Assembly (NCBI RefSeq): GCF_000157895.3
Contig: NC_022663.1
Location: 6,200,001-6,264,000, forward strand
Direction: 5' to 3'
From: Mycobacterium kansasii ATCC 12478
GTDB lineage: Bacteria > Actinomycetota > Actinomycetes > Mycobacteriales > Mycobacteriaceae
DNA: 64,000 bases
Every line of letters starts with the position of its first letter. The first letter of the stretch is position 1. Below, one piece after another: positions 1 through 7,865 of this stretch. The notes under the pieces were generated by a model that was not told the origin of the DNA, did not search any database, and was given only the letters and a program-made list of their open reading frames with translations. Both the position numbers and the translations under genes were made by a program.

Positions 1-211
1 CCATGATGGGATACACCGACCGGGCCACCCGCTGCAGTGGTTCCCGCAGCAGGATCGAATGCTCCGTGACGCCGGCGCCAAGCTCCGGATACATGTTCTG
101 GATCGCGCCGATCCACACGCCCATCATTCCGGTCCGCAGGTCACCGAAGTATTTCCAGGTCAGCGAATCGGGTCCGAGTGGCTCGACTGGTGTCGTCGAT
201 GTGGCAGTCAT
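1..211 (-). CDS. DUF2236 (mpaB/latex-clearing-like) protein, 5' end only
   Basis: Partial gene running off the left edge of the window. The ATG is at 211 and 70 codons are visible, beginning MTATSTTPVEPLGPDSLTWK and continuing through GDLRTGMMGVWIGAIQNMYP. The short polar N-terminus, then W-K-Y-FGD-R and a patch rich in Gly and Met, matches the start of actinobacterial DUF2236 proteins, the family of Rv1645c. Related proteins are haem-dependent oxygenases acting on hydrophobic substrates, but the haem-binding histidine region lies outside the window, so activity cannot be judged. It is transcribed divergently from the PE gene at 711. Placement next to PE17, cyclase and pheST homologues supports the Rv1645c assignment. 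Confidence 0.75.
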   Translation of the reverse strand, partial: MTATSTTPVEPLGPDSLTWKYFGDLRTGMMGVWIGAIQNMYPELGAGVTEHSILLREPLQRVARSVYPIM

Positions 212-710
212 CGCGGCCTCCACGCGCTCGATGTGCGCCCACGATAATCGGTGACAACATACGTTGTCTACGTTTTCGGCGAGTGCCCCGGCATGCTGTT
301 ATCGGGTGTCCATAGCGGCGTGGTACCCGCGTGATCAGGGTTGTTTGTCGCAGCGCATGGCATTGGGCCGACCCCGCGCGAGCCCTTGCCCTCGGACCTG
401 GCGGCGGGGTTGTCGACTGCGTCCCGAGCTGCGGATGCGACCGACCGGATGGGATAAACACGCGACGGCCCACCGGGATGTTGCCGACTGCCATGAAACA
501 GTTCCGATCGGACGATTTGACGTCCGCGGGAACGTTCTATTGGTCTTGTTTGCTTCTCGCCACGTTGGTTTCGAGCTGGTGCGGCGAAGCGCCGGGCGTT
601 GCTGAAAGGGCCGAAAAAGGGCTAACCAAAAGGCGATTGCCGGGAGTAGAGTTTCTTTCCTGGAGACTACTCGGTGATTTTCTTCTTGAGTCAAGCAAGG
701 AGGCCCGGCA
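212..710. other. Intergenic region between divergent DUF2236 and PE genes
   Basis: No convincing gene. The readable open frames here lack ribosome-binding sites and family resemblance. The left part contains an inverted repeat at 253-268, close to the start of the DUF2236 gene. The right part carries a good ribosome-binding site (AAGGAGG, 697-703) for the PE gene. Confidence 0.6.
253..268. promoter_or_regulatory. Inverted repeat, possible operator
   Basis: GACAAC-ATAC-GTTGTC is a perfect 6-4-6 inverted repeat about 42 bp upstream of the DUF2236 start codon at 211. Size and position fit a dimeric repressor site (TetR-type, for example) for that gene. No regulator gene adjoins it in the visible sequence, so the binding protein is unknown. 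Confidence 0.4.
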
Positions 711-1910
711 TTGTCGATTCTCAATGTGGTACCGGACGTTATGAACGCGGCGGCGGGAAATTTGGCGGAAATTGGTTCCGCGATGAGCGCGGCCAATGCG
801 GCAGCAGCCCCGCCCACGACCGGGCTGGTGGCCATGGCGGCAGATCAGGTGTCGGCGGCTGTCACGGCGGCATTCGCGACACATGCCCAGGACTATCAAG
901 CCCTCAGCGCGAAGATGGCGGCGTTTCACGACCAGTTCGTCCGTACCCTGAGCAATGGCGCGGGTGCGTACCTCGGCGCCGAGATTGCCAATGCCGAGCA
1001 GAATCTGCTGAACGCGGTGAATGGACCCGCCCTGTCGTTGCTTGGCCATCCGTTGCTGGGGACCGGCGCAGATTCTGCTGCACGCGCGGCGACTGCCGGC
1101 AGCGGCACCGGCGCGACTGCCGCTAGCGCGGAGAGCGCCGGCTGGAGTGCCGGTTCGGGGCTCAGCTCGGCCACCGGTGCTGCGGTCGCCGGTGCGACGG
1201 CCACCGGTGCGACGGCGACGGATGCGACGGCTACGGGTGCTGCGGTCACCGGTACGACGGCCACTGGTGCGACGGCCACCGGCACGACGGCCACTGGTGC
1301 GACGGCCACTGGTGCGACGGCCACCGGCACGACGGCCACTGGTGCCACGGCCACAGGTACCACGGGCGGCAGCGCAATGTTGCCGCTGGCCGGCCCGACC
1401 GCTCCCGTGACTGTTCCGCTGGTGAGTACGAGCACCCCGTTCGGTCCGGTGGCGCTCACGCTCAACGGGACCGTGGACCTGACTACCTTTCAAGTAGCCT
1501 TCGACTCCGGCTCCATCGCATTACCTACGCCGCTTGCGCTCGGCATTGATGCTTTGGGTCCGTATTACCTCGCGACGACCGCGCTGCAAAATAGCGCCAT
1601 GGCGTTTGGCAACGCGATATCAAGCGGTAATCCGTTGGCGGCGGCAGGCACGCTGTTCTTTGCTCCCGTCAACGCCGTAAACAGCTTCCTTTTCGGCCAC
1701 GAGACGATAACGCAGTCGATGGCGGCGCCGGCGGGGCTTGGTTACTCGGACGTGGCGTTCAGCGTTCCGGTTGGCGGGCTGCTGTCCCCGCTTCAGCCCT
1801 TCACGCTTACGCTCACGCCGACCAGCGGAACGCCCACCTCTATTGCATTGGGCGGAACACAGGTCGGCGGCCTTGTTCCCGGCTTGTTGGGGCTGTTCTC
1901 CGGCTTCTAG
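711..1910 (+). CDS. PE family protein with pentapeptide repeats and a C-terminal domain (PE17-like)
   Basis: 399 residues from a TTG start, chosen because AAGGAGG sits 7 bases upstream and the protein then opens like other PE proteins (MSILNVVPDVMNAAAGNLAE). Residues 1-95 are the helical PE domain with the YxxxE-type region AYLGAEIANAE; PE domains direct type VII (ESX) export and usually pair with PPE partners. Residues about 150-218 are Ala-Thr-Gly pentapeptide repeats encoded by a 15-bp DNA repeat. Residues about 240-399 form a distinct C-terminal domain that resembles the end of the PE_PGRS protein at 7866. The position before the cyclase and pheST matches Rv1646 (PE17), which is shorter. 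Function is unknown; surface or secreted location is inferred from the family. Confidence 0.85.
   Translation: MSILNVVPDVMNAAAGNLAEIGSAMSAANAAAAPPTTGLVAMAADQVSAAVTAAFATHAQDYQALSAKMAAFHDQFVRTLSNGAGAYLGAEIANAEQNLLNAVNGPALSLLGHPLLGTGADSAARAATAGSGTGATAASAESAGWSAGSGLSSATGAAVAGATATGATATDATATGAAVTGTTATGATATGTTATGATATGATATGTTATGATATGTTGGSAMLPLAGPTAPVTVPLVSTSTPFGPVALTLNGTVDLTTFQVAFDSGSIALPTPLALGIDALGPYYLATTALQNSAMAFGNAISSGNPLAAAGTLFFAPVNAVNSFLFGHETITQSMAAPAGLGYSDVAFSVPVGGLLSPLQPFTLTLTPTSGTPTSIALGGTQVGGLVPGLLGLFSGF
1180..1366 (+). repeat. 15-bp coding tandem repeat (ATGAT/ATGTT pentapeptides)
   Basis: Imperfect tandem copies of a 15-bp unit of the form acggccacYggtRcg, about twelve in all, encode alternating ATGAT and ATGTT pentapeptides inside the PE gene. 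Later copies are closest to each other, which suggests recent expansion by slippage. Confidence 0.8.
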
Positions 1911-2016
1911 GTTGTCGATCGTCGGGGCGCCGGCGGGACGACTGCGATTGCCTGGCTCAGCCCGTAGCACCTACCCTTGCGAAGTGGAGGTCGGGGCTGG
2001 CGAAGGGGAGTCCGGC

Positions 2017-2895
2017 GTGCCCGACGAGACGGCGACTGCGGTCGCGCCGTCGGCTTCGCGTCGGCGTTCTCCGGGACAGTGGCTGCGCTCCACCAACCAC
2101 AGCCCGGGCGTCGTGGCGTTCATCCGGCGGGCGCGACGGCTGTTGCCCGGCGATCCCGAATTCGGCGATCCGCTGTCCACTGCTGGTGACGGCGGTCCGC
2201 GGGCCGCGGCACGGGCTGCCGACCGGCTGCTGGGGGATCGTGATGCGGCCTCGCGTGAAGTCAGCCTGGGTGTGCTGCAACTGTGGCAGGCATTGACTGA
2301 GGCAGTTTCCCGCCGTCCGGTGAATCCCGAAGTGACGCTGGTCTTCACCGACCTGGTGGGTTTCTCGACCTGGTCGCTGCAAGCCGGTGATGATGCCACC
2401 TTGGCGCTGTTGCGCCGGGTGGCCCGGGCTGTCGAGCCCCCGCTGCTGGACGCCGGGGGTCACATCGTCAAACGGATGGGCGACGGCATCATGGCGGTGT
2501 TTCGCAATCCGGCTGTGGCCGTCCGCGCCGTGCTCGCCGCTCGGGAGGCATTGAGCGCAGTCGAGGTGGCGGGCTACACGCCGCGGATGCGGGTCGGCAT
2601 CCACACCGGCCGGCCGCAGCGACTGGCCGCTGACTGGCTCGGTATCGACGTCAACATCGCCGCTCGCGTTATGGAACGCGCCACAAAAGGTGGCATCATG
2701 ATATCGAGTCCCACCCTGGACTTGATCCCGCAAAGCGAGTTGGACGCATTGGGCGTCGTCGCCAAGCGGGCACGTCGGCCGATGTTTTCCAGCAAGCTCA
2801 CCGGCATTCCACCGGACTTGGCGATTTATCGCCTCAAACCTCGTAAGGAGCTGCCAGCTTTTGGTGACGCTCCCGAAACAGAACAGCAGGCATAG
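2017..2895 (+). CDS. Class III adenylate cyclase (Rv1647-like)
   Basis: 292 residues from a GTG with GGGGAG six bases upstream. The open frame extends further left, but that part overlaps the PE gene and reads as non-protein sequence. It converts ATP to cyclic AMP. The catalytic domain spans about residues 105-275. Visible key residues are the metal-binding aspartates in LVFTDLVGFSTW (D112) and RMGDGIMAVF (D156), the adenine-selecting pair K152 (HIVKRMGDG) and D211 (GIDVN), and the transition-state residues N213 and R217 (NIAARV). All catalytic positions are therefore intact. There is no membrane segment, so a cytosolic homodimer is expected. The N-terminal ~100 residues are a family-specific extension. 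It lies 9 bp before the next gene, suggesting co-transcription. Confidence 0.93.
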   Translation: MPDETATAVAPSASRRRSPGQWLRSTNHSPGVVAFIRRARRLLPGDPEFGDPLSTAGDGGPRAAARAADRLLGDRDAASREVSLGVLQLWQALTEAVSRRPVNPEVTLVFTDLVGFSTWSLQAGDDATLALLRRVARAVEPPLLDAGGHIVKRMGDGIMAVFRNPAVAVRAVLAAREALSAVEVAGYTPRMRVGIHTGRPQRLAADWLGIDVNIAARVMERATKGGIMISSPTLDLIPQSELDALGVVAKRARRPMFSSKLTGIPPDLAIYRLKPRKELPAFGDAPETEQQA

Positions 2896-2904
2896 TAGAT
2901 ATCG

Positions 2905-3684
2905 ATGAATCATCGCATTTGGGCACTCGTGTACCGGCTCGGCCGGGTCCGGTTCACACTTGGCTACCTGGCAGCTCTGGCCTCGGTCAGCATCGCGATC
3001 TTGATGCTCGGTCCGCATGCCCACGAGCAGGTCATTCGGCATGCCAGTACAAACTTGCACAACCTGTCACACGGTCGCCTGGGCACTCTGTGGAATAGCG
3101 CCTTCGTGATCGCCGAGGGTCCGCTTTACTTCTGGCTGCCGTGTCTGGCCTGTCTGCTCGCGCTTGCCGAACTGCACCTGCACACCGGGCGGTTGACCCT
3201 CGCGTTCGTCGTCGGCCATCTCGGGGCCACCTTGCTGGTGGCGGCCGCGTTGGCGGGCGCGGTCGAGTTCGGCTGGCTGCCGTGGTCGATCACCCGTGTC
3301 AGCGACGTAGGGATGAGCTACGGCGCCCTCGCGGTTGTCGGAGCGCTTACCGCCACGATCTCCCGCCGCTGGCGGCCGGCATGGATCGGCTGGTGGGCGT
3401 CGCTGGCTGTGGCGGCCGCGATCGCCGGCGGTGATTTCACCGACGCCGGCCACGCCATTTCCCTCTTGCTGGGCATGCTGGTGACCATGCGGTTCGATCG
3501 GCCGGTTCGCTGGACGCCGGCGCGGTATGCGTTGCTCATGGTCTCGTCCGGGTTCGGCTTTCTGCTTCTGGCGCACACCAGCTGGACATCGGTGAGCGGT
3601 GTTGCCGTGGGCGCGCTGGGCGCGGGCGTGGCCTACGGGTTGGCCCGCTGGAAGACCATGCGGGTCGTACCGGCGCAAACATGA
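2905..3684 (+). CDS. Rhomboid-like integral membrane protein (Rv1648-like)
   Basis: 259 residues with about six hydrophobic segments (roughly 18-36, 72-92, 97-120, 134-152, 160-175, 205-222) and further helices to the C-terminus. Several features echo the rhomboid fold: a lumenal-loop motif NLHNLSHGRLGTLWNSAF (50-67), a GMSYGAL motif with Ser138 where rhomboids have their GxSG serine, and DAGHAISLLLGML with His183 in a HxxxLxG context. Whether it is an active intramembrane protease or only rhomboid-like in fold cannot be decided. The gene starts 9 bp after the adenylate cyclase and probably shares its transcript. In M. tuberculosis the homologue is annotated only as a transmembrane protein. 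Confidence 0.7.
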   Translation: MNHRIWALVYRLGRVRFTLGYLAALASVSIAILMLGPHAHEQVIRHASTNLHNLSHGRLGTLWNSAFVIAEGPLYFWLPCLACLLALAELHLHTGRLTLAFVVGHLGATLLVAAALAGAVEFGWLPWSITRVSDVGMSYGALAVVGALTATISRRWRPAWIGWWASLAVAAAIAGGDFTDAGHAISLLLGMLVTMRFDRPVRWTPARYALLMVSSGFGFLLLAHTSWTSVSGVAVGALGAGVAYGLARWKTMRVVPAQT

Positions 3685-4135
3685 CGCGCGGCCGGGCCGG
3701 ACGGGCGTCCCGATAGGACCTCCAAAGGACATTGGCCGGTGGTGGGGGACTCCTCAACAACTCCGGGTGGTCTGGAACCACGCCCCTTGCGGATGCCGGA
3801 CCACCGTCGGCCCTGCCCCCGCGGACGCCGAGTAAGGCCTACGGCAAGGCGACGGTTGACTCGCTGCCGCGGGAGAGGGCGTGCAGACCGTCTCGATGAT
3901 GTGGCTGGCGGTTCCGGCCCCCGGGGGGCGTTGCCCACTGGGCATCACCAAAACGAGCCGATCGATGACTTATGATCGGCAGTTGCGTCAAACCCGTGCC
4001 GTGAACCCACCCCGCGACGATGTGAGCCCCCTTAGGGCCCACCCGCTGGCCGGGTGACGGACCGAGGTGGGTGTCCCCCTCGGGGGAGAGCCGGGCAGTT
4101 ATACCTAGCCTCGTCAGCAAGGAGAGTGTCGCCGC
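3685..4135. other. Intergenic region upstream of pheS with short inverted repeats
   Basis: No gene supported in these 451 bp. It is GC-rich and structured. TGCCCA-C-TGGGCA is a perfect palindrome at 3932-3944. GCCGATC...GATCGGC (3957-3963 / 3974-3980) is a 7-bp inverted repeat with a 10-nt loop. CCGAGG...CCTCGG (4062-4067 / 4078-4083) can form a small stem close to the pheS start. No T-box or tandem Phe-codon leader peptide was seen. The pheS ribosome-binding site AAGGAG is at 4119-4124. Confidence 0.5.
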
Positions 4136-5179
4136 GTGGGTGAACAACCCGTCGATCTGTCGCCGGAGGCATTGGCCAAGGCGGTTAACGCCGCCCAACA
4201 GGCTTTCGCACTAGCCGACAGTCTGGAGGCGCTGGCGCGCGCCAAGACCGAGCACCTTGGGGACCGTTCGCCGCTGGCGCTGGCCCGGCAGGCACTGGGC
4301 AGGTTGCCCAAGGAGGAGCGTGCCGATTCCGGCCAGCGAGTGAACGTCGCCCGGGGCGATGCTCAACGCAGCTACGACGGACGTCTGACGGCGCTGCGGG
4401 CCGAACGTGACACTGCGGTGCTGGCCGCCGAGGGTATTGACGTCACGCTGCCGTCGACCCGGCAGCCGACCGGCGCCCGGCATCCGATCACGATCCTGGC
4501 CGAGCACATCGCGGACACCTTCATCGCAATGGGATGGGAGCTGGCCGAAGGACCGGAGGTCGAGAGCGAGCAGTTCAACTTCGATGCCCTCAACTTCCCG
4601 CCGGACCACCCCGCGCGCAGCGAGCAAGACACCTTCTATATCGCGCCGGAGAATTCACGGCAGCTGCTGCGCACCCACACGTCACCGGTACAGGTGCGCA
4701 CCCTGCTGGAGCGCGAATTACCGGTCTACATCATCTCGATCGGCCGGACCTTCCGCACCGACGAACTCGATGCCACCCACACGCCGGTGTTCCATCAGGT
4801 CGAGGGATTGGCGGTGGATCGCGGGCTGACCATGGCGCACCTGCGCGGGACGCTGGATGCCTTCGCCCGGGCCGAGTTCGGGCCGTTGGCGCGCACCCGG
4901 ATCCGGCCGCACTTCTTCCCGTTCACCGAACCGTCCGCCGAGGTCGATGTGTGGTTCGCCAGCAAGAAGGGTGGCGCCGACTGGGTGGAGTGGGGTGGCT
5001 GCGGAATGGTGCATCCAAACGTGTTGCGGGCCGCCGGAATTGACCCTGAGGTTTACTCGGGCTTCGCGTTCGGGATGGGTCTAGAGCGAACGCTGCAGTT
5101 CCGCAACGGGATTCCCGACATGCGCGACATGGTCGAGGGTGACATCCGGTTCTCGTTGCCGTTCGGGGTGGGTGCCTGA
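4136..5179 (+). CDS. pheS: Phenylalanyl-tRNA synthetase alpha subunit
   Basis: 347 residues, the normal length, GTG start with AAGGAG upstream. It is the catalytic subunit of the cytosolic alpha2-beta2 enzyme that charges tRNA-Phe with phenylalanine. The N-terminal ~90 residues form the helical tRNA-binding arm (LSPEALAKAVNAAQQAF). Class II motif 2 is in GRTFRTDELDATHTPVFHQV, and motif 3 is in GFAFGMGLERTLQFRNGIPD near the C-terminus; both are intact. The stop codon overlaps the pheT start by one base (TGATG), so the two subunits are translationally coupled. Confidence 0.98.
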   Translation: MGEQPVDLSPEALAKAVNAAQQAFALADSLEALARAKTEHLGDRSPLALARQALGRLPKEERADSGQRVNVARGDAQRSYDGRLTALRAERDTAVLAAEGIDVTLPSTRQPTGARHPITILAEHIADTFIAMGWELAEGPEVESEQFNFDALNFPPDHPARSEQDTFYIAPENSRQLLRTHTSPVQVRTLLERELPVYIISIGRTFRTDELDATHTPVFHQVEGLAVDRGLTMAHLRGTLDAFARAEFGPLARTRIRPHFFPFTEPSAEVDVWFASKKGGADWVEWGGCGMVHPNVLRAAGIDPEVYSGFAFGMGLERTLQFRNGIPDMRDMVEGDIRFSLPFGVGA

Positions 5180-7668
5180 TGCGTGTTCCGTATAGCTGGC
5201 TGCGCGAAGTGGTTTCGGCCGGCGCACCGGGTTGGGACGTCCCGGCAGGTGAACTCGAGCAGACGTTGGTCCGTATCGGCCATGAAGTCGAAGAGGTGAC
5301 CGCACTCGGCCCGGTTGACGGCCCGCTGACCATGGGGCGGGTCGCCGCCATCGAGGAACTTACCGGTTTCAAGAAGCCGATCCGGGCCTGCCTGGTCGAC
5401 CTCGGCGACGGTGCGGAGCGCGAAATAGTCTGTGGTGCCACAAATTTCATGGTTGGCGATTTGGTCGTCGTGGCGCTCCCGGGAACCACCCTGCCGGGCG
5501 GCTTCACCATCACCGCTCGCAAGACCTACGGCCGTACCTCGGCGGGAATGATCTGCTCGGCGGCCGAACTTGCTTTGGCCGCAGATCATTCCGGGATCCT
5601 GGTGCTGCCGCCGGGAACGGCCGAACCGGGGGCCGACGGCGCGGGTGTGCTCGGATTGGACGACGTGGTCTTCCACCTGGCGATCACCCCCGACCGCGGC
5701 TACTGCATGTCGGTGCGAGGCCTGGCCCGAGAGATCGCCTGCGCTTATGACTTGGATTTCGTCGACCCCGCCGACGTGCCGGCGCTGCCGGTGGAGGCAG
5801 AGGCGTGGCCGTTGACGGTACAGGCCGAAACAGGCGTGCGCCGGTTCGCCCTGCGGCCGGTGACTGGCATCGATCCGGCCGCGGCATCGCCCTGGTGGCT
5901 GCAACGCCGGCTGCTACTGTGCGGCATCCGCGCGACCTCGCCGGCGGTCGACGTCACCAACTACGTAATGCTCGAGTTCGGTCACCCGATGCACGCGCAC
6001 GACCGCAACCGGATCACCGGCAGCCTGGGCGTGCGGTTCGCCCGCTCCTGCGAGACCGTAGTCACCCTGGACAACATCGAGCGGCGACTCGAACCCGCCG
6101 ACGTCCTGATCGTCGACGACGTCACCACCGCAGCGATCGGCGGCGTGATGGGTGCGGCCAGCACCGAGGTGCGCGCCGATTCAACCGACGTCCTGTTGGA
6201 GGCGGCGATATGGGATCCGGCTGCGGTGTCGCGCACCCAGCGGCGGTTGCACTTGCCCAGCGAGGCCGCCCGGCGCTACGAGCGCGCAGTCGACCCGGCC
6301 ATTTCGGTGGCCGCCCTGGATCGATGCGCTGCGCTGCTCGCCGATATCGCCGGGGGAGTAGTCGTCCCGGCACTGACCGATTGGCGGGGTGAACCGCCGG
6401 TCGATGACTGGTCGATGCCGCCGATCCGGATCGCCGTCGACCTGCCGGACCGCTTCGCGGGCGTGTCCTACGCCCCGGGCACGGCTGCTCGGCGGCTGAC
6501 ACAAATCGGCGCCCAGGTAGCCGAGGATGGCCCCGATGTGCTTGAGGTGAGGCCGCCGAGTTGGCGACCCGATCTGCTGCAGCCCGCCGACCTCGTCGAG
6601 GAGGTGATGCGGCTGGAAGGGCTCGAGGTCATCCCGTCGGTCCTGCCCTCCGCGCCCGCGGGTCGCGGCCTCACGGCTACGCAGCGGCGCCGTCGGGCGA
6701 TCGGTAAATCACTGGCGCTGTCCGGCTACGTCGAGGTGCTGCCGACGCCGTTTCTGCCCGCCGGCGTTTTCGACCTCTGGGGACTAACGGCCGATGACCC
6801 GCGCCGGACCACGACCAGTGTGGTCAACCCGTTGGAAGCCGACCGTCCGCAGCTGGCCACCACGTTGTTGCCGGCCCTGCTGGAAGCGTTGGGGCGCAAC
6901 GTGTCCCGCGGTCTGACCGATGTCGCGTTGTTCGCCATCGCGCAGGTGGTCCGGCCAACCGAGCAGACTCGCGGCATCGAGCTGATCCCCGTGCATCGCC
7001 GGCCCACCGAAGGCGAGATCGCCAAGCTGGACGAATCGCTGCCCCGGCAACCGCAACACGTCGCCGCGGTGCTGACCGGGTTGCGCGAGCCTCGCGGCCC
7101 GTGGGGTCCCGGCCGCGCGGTCGAAGCTGCCGACGCTTTCGAGGCGGTGCGAATCATTGCCCGGGCCAGTGGAATTGACGTGACTCTTCGCGCGGCCCGG
7201 TACCTACCCTGGCATCCGGGCCGCTGCGCCGAAGTACTCGTCGGCGAAAGCTCCATCGGTCACGCGGGACAGCTGCATCCGGCCGTGATCGAGCGGACGG
7301 GCCTGCCGAAGGGCACCTGCGCGATCGAGCTGAACCTCGATGCGATCCCCGTCGTGGAGTCGCTTCCGGCTCCCAGGGTGTCGCCGTTCCCCGCGGTGTT
7401 TCAGGACGTCAGCCTTGTGGTGTCCGCGGATGTCCCCGCCCAGGTCGTGGCGGATGCGGTTCGCGAAGGCGCAGGTGAGTTGCTGGAGGACATTCAGTTA
7501 TTCGACGTCTTCACCGGTCCGCAGATCGGCGAAGCGCGCAAGTCGCTGACCTTCGCGCTACGGTTTCGCGCGCCCGATCGCACGCTGACCGAAGACGACG
7601 CAAGCGCGGCCCGCGACGCGGCGGTACAGCTGGCTGCCGAACGCGTCGGCGCCCTGCTGCGTCGCTGA
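5179..7668 (+). CDS. pheT: Phenylalanyl-tRNA synthetase beta subunit
   Basis: 829 residues, the typical size of bacterial PheT. It pairs with PheS; it carries the B3/B4 editing domain that hydrolyses mischarged Tyr-tRNA-Phe and binds the anticodon. Recognisable parts in order are the N-terminal MRVPYSWLREVVSA segment, an EMAP-like tRNA-binding OB fold (about 45-155), the B3/B4 region (about 215-400), B5 (about 420-490) with PSWRPDLLQPADLVEEVMRL, a catalytic-like core without class II catalytic residues, and a C-terminal ferredoxin-like anticodon-binding domain (about 735-829, from PRVSPFPAVFQDVSLVV). It starts within the pheS stop codon. Confidence 0.98.
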   Translation: MRVPYSWLREVVSAGAPGWDVPAGELEQTLVRIGHEVEEVTALGPVDGPLTMGRVAAIEELTGFKKPIRACLVDLGDGAEREIVCGATNFMVGDLVVVALPGTTLPGGFTITARKTYGRTSAGMICSAAELALAADHSGILVLPPGTAEPGADGAGVLGLDDVVFHLAITPDRGYCMSVRGLAREIACAYDLDFVDPADVPALPVEAEAWPLTVQAETGVRRFALRPVTGIDPAAASPWWLQRRLLLCGIRATSPAVDVTNYVMLEFGHPMHAHDRNRITGSLGVRFARSCETVVTLDNIERRLEPADVLIVDDVTTAAIGGVMGAASTEVRADSTDVLLEAAIWDPAAVSRTQRRLHLPSEAARRYERAVDPAISVAALDRCAALLADIAGGVVVPALTDWRGEPPVDDWSMPPIRIAVDLPDRFAGVSYAPGTAARRLTQIGAQVAEDGPDVLEVRPPSWRPDLLQPADLVEEVMRLEGLEVIPSVLPSAPAGRGLTATQRRRRAIGKSLALSGYVEVLPTPFLPAGVFDLWGLTADDPRRTTTSVVNPLEADRPQLATTLLPALLEALGRNVSRGLTDVALFAIAQVVRPTEQTRGIELIPVHRRPTEGEIAKLDESLPRQPQHVAAVLTGLREPRGPWGPGRAVEAADAFEAVRIIARASGIDVTLRAARYLPWHPGRCAEVLVGESSIGHAGQLHPAVIERTGLPKGTCAIELNLDAIPVVESLPAPRVSPFPAVFQDVSLVVSADVPAQVVADAVREGAGELLEDIQLFDVFTGPQIGEARKSLTFALRFRAPDRTLTEDDASAARDAAVQLAAERVGALLRR

Positions 7669-7865
7669 AACTGTGGGCCGGGCACCAAGTTAGCCGAGTG
7701 GTTGTGTCCTGCCCTTCCTTGCGCTCGTTGGGGTCTACCGAACTATATCGGTGAAATTGTCAGGGAAAACACGGAATTCGCGTTTTGAAACGCCTACTAT
7801 CTGCTTTCACCGGCCGTCGCGACGCGACGACAGCTTGATTCGGGACGGGAAGTGGAGGTTGTCGG

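Noticed and set aside
4020..4135. T-box or phenylalanine leader peptide for pheST
   Set aside because: No T-box core sequence and no short ORF rich in Phe codons was found; only small stems are visible.
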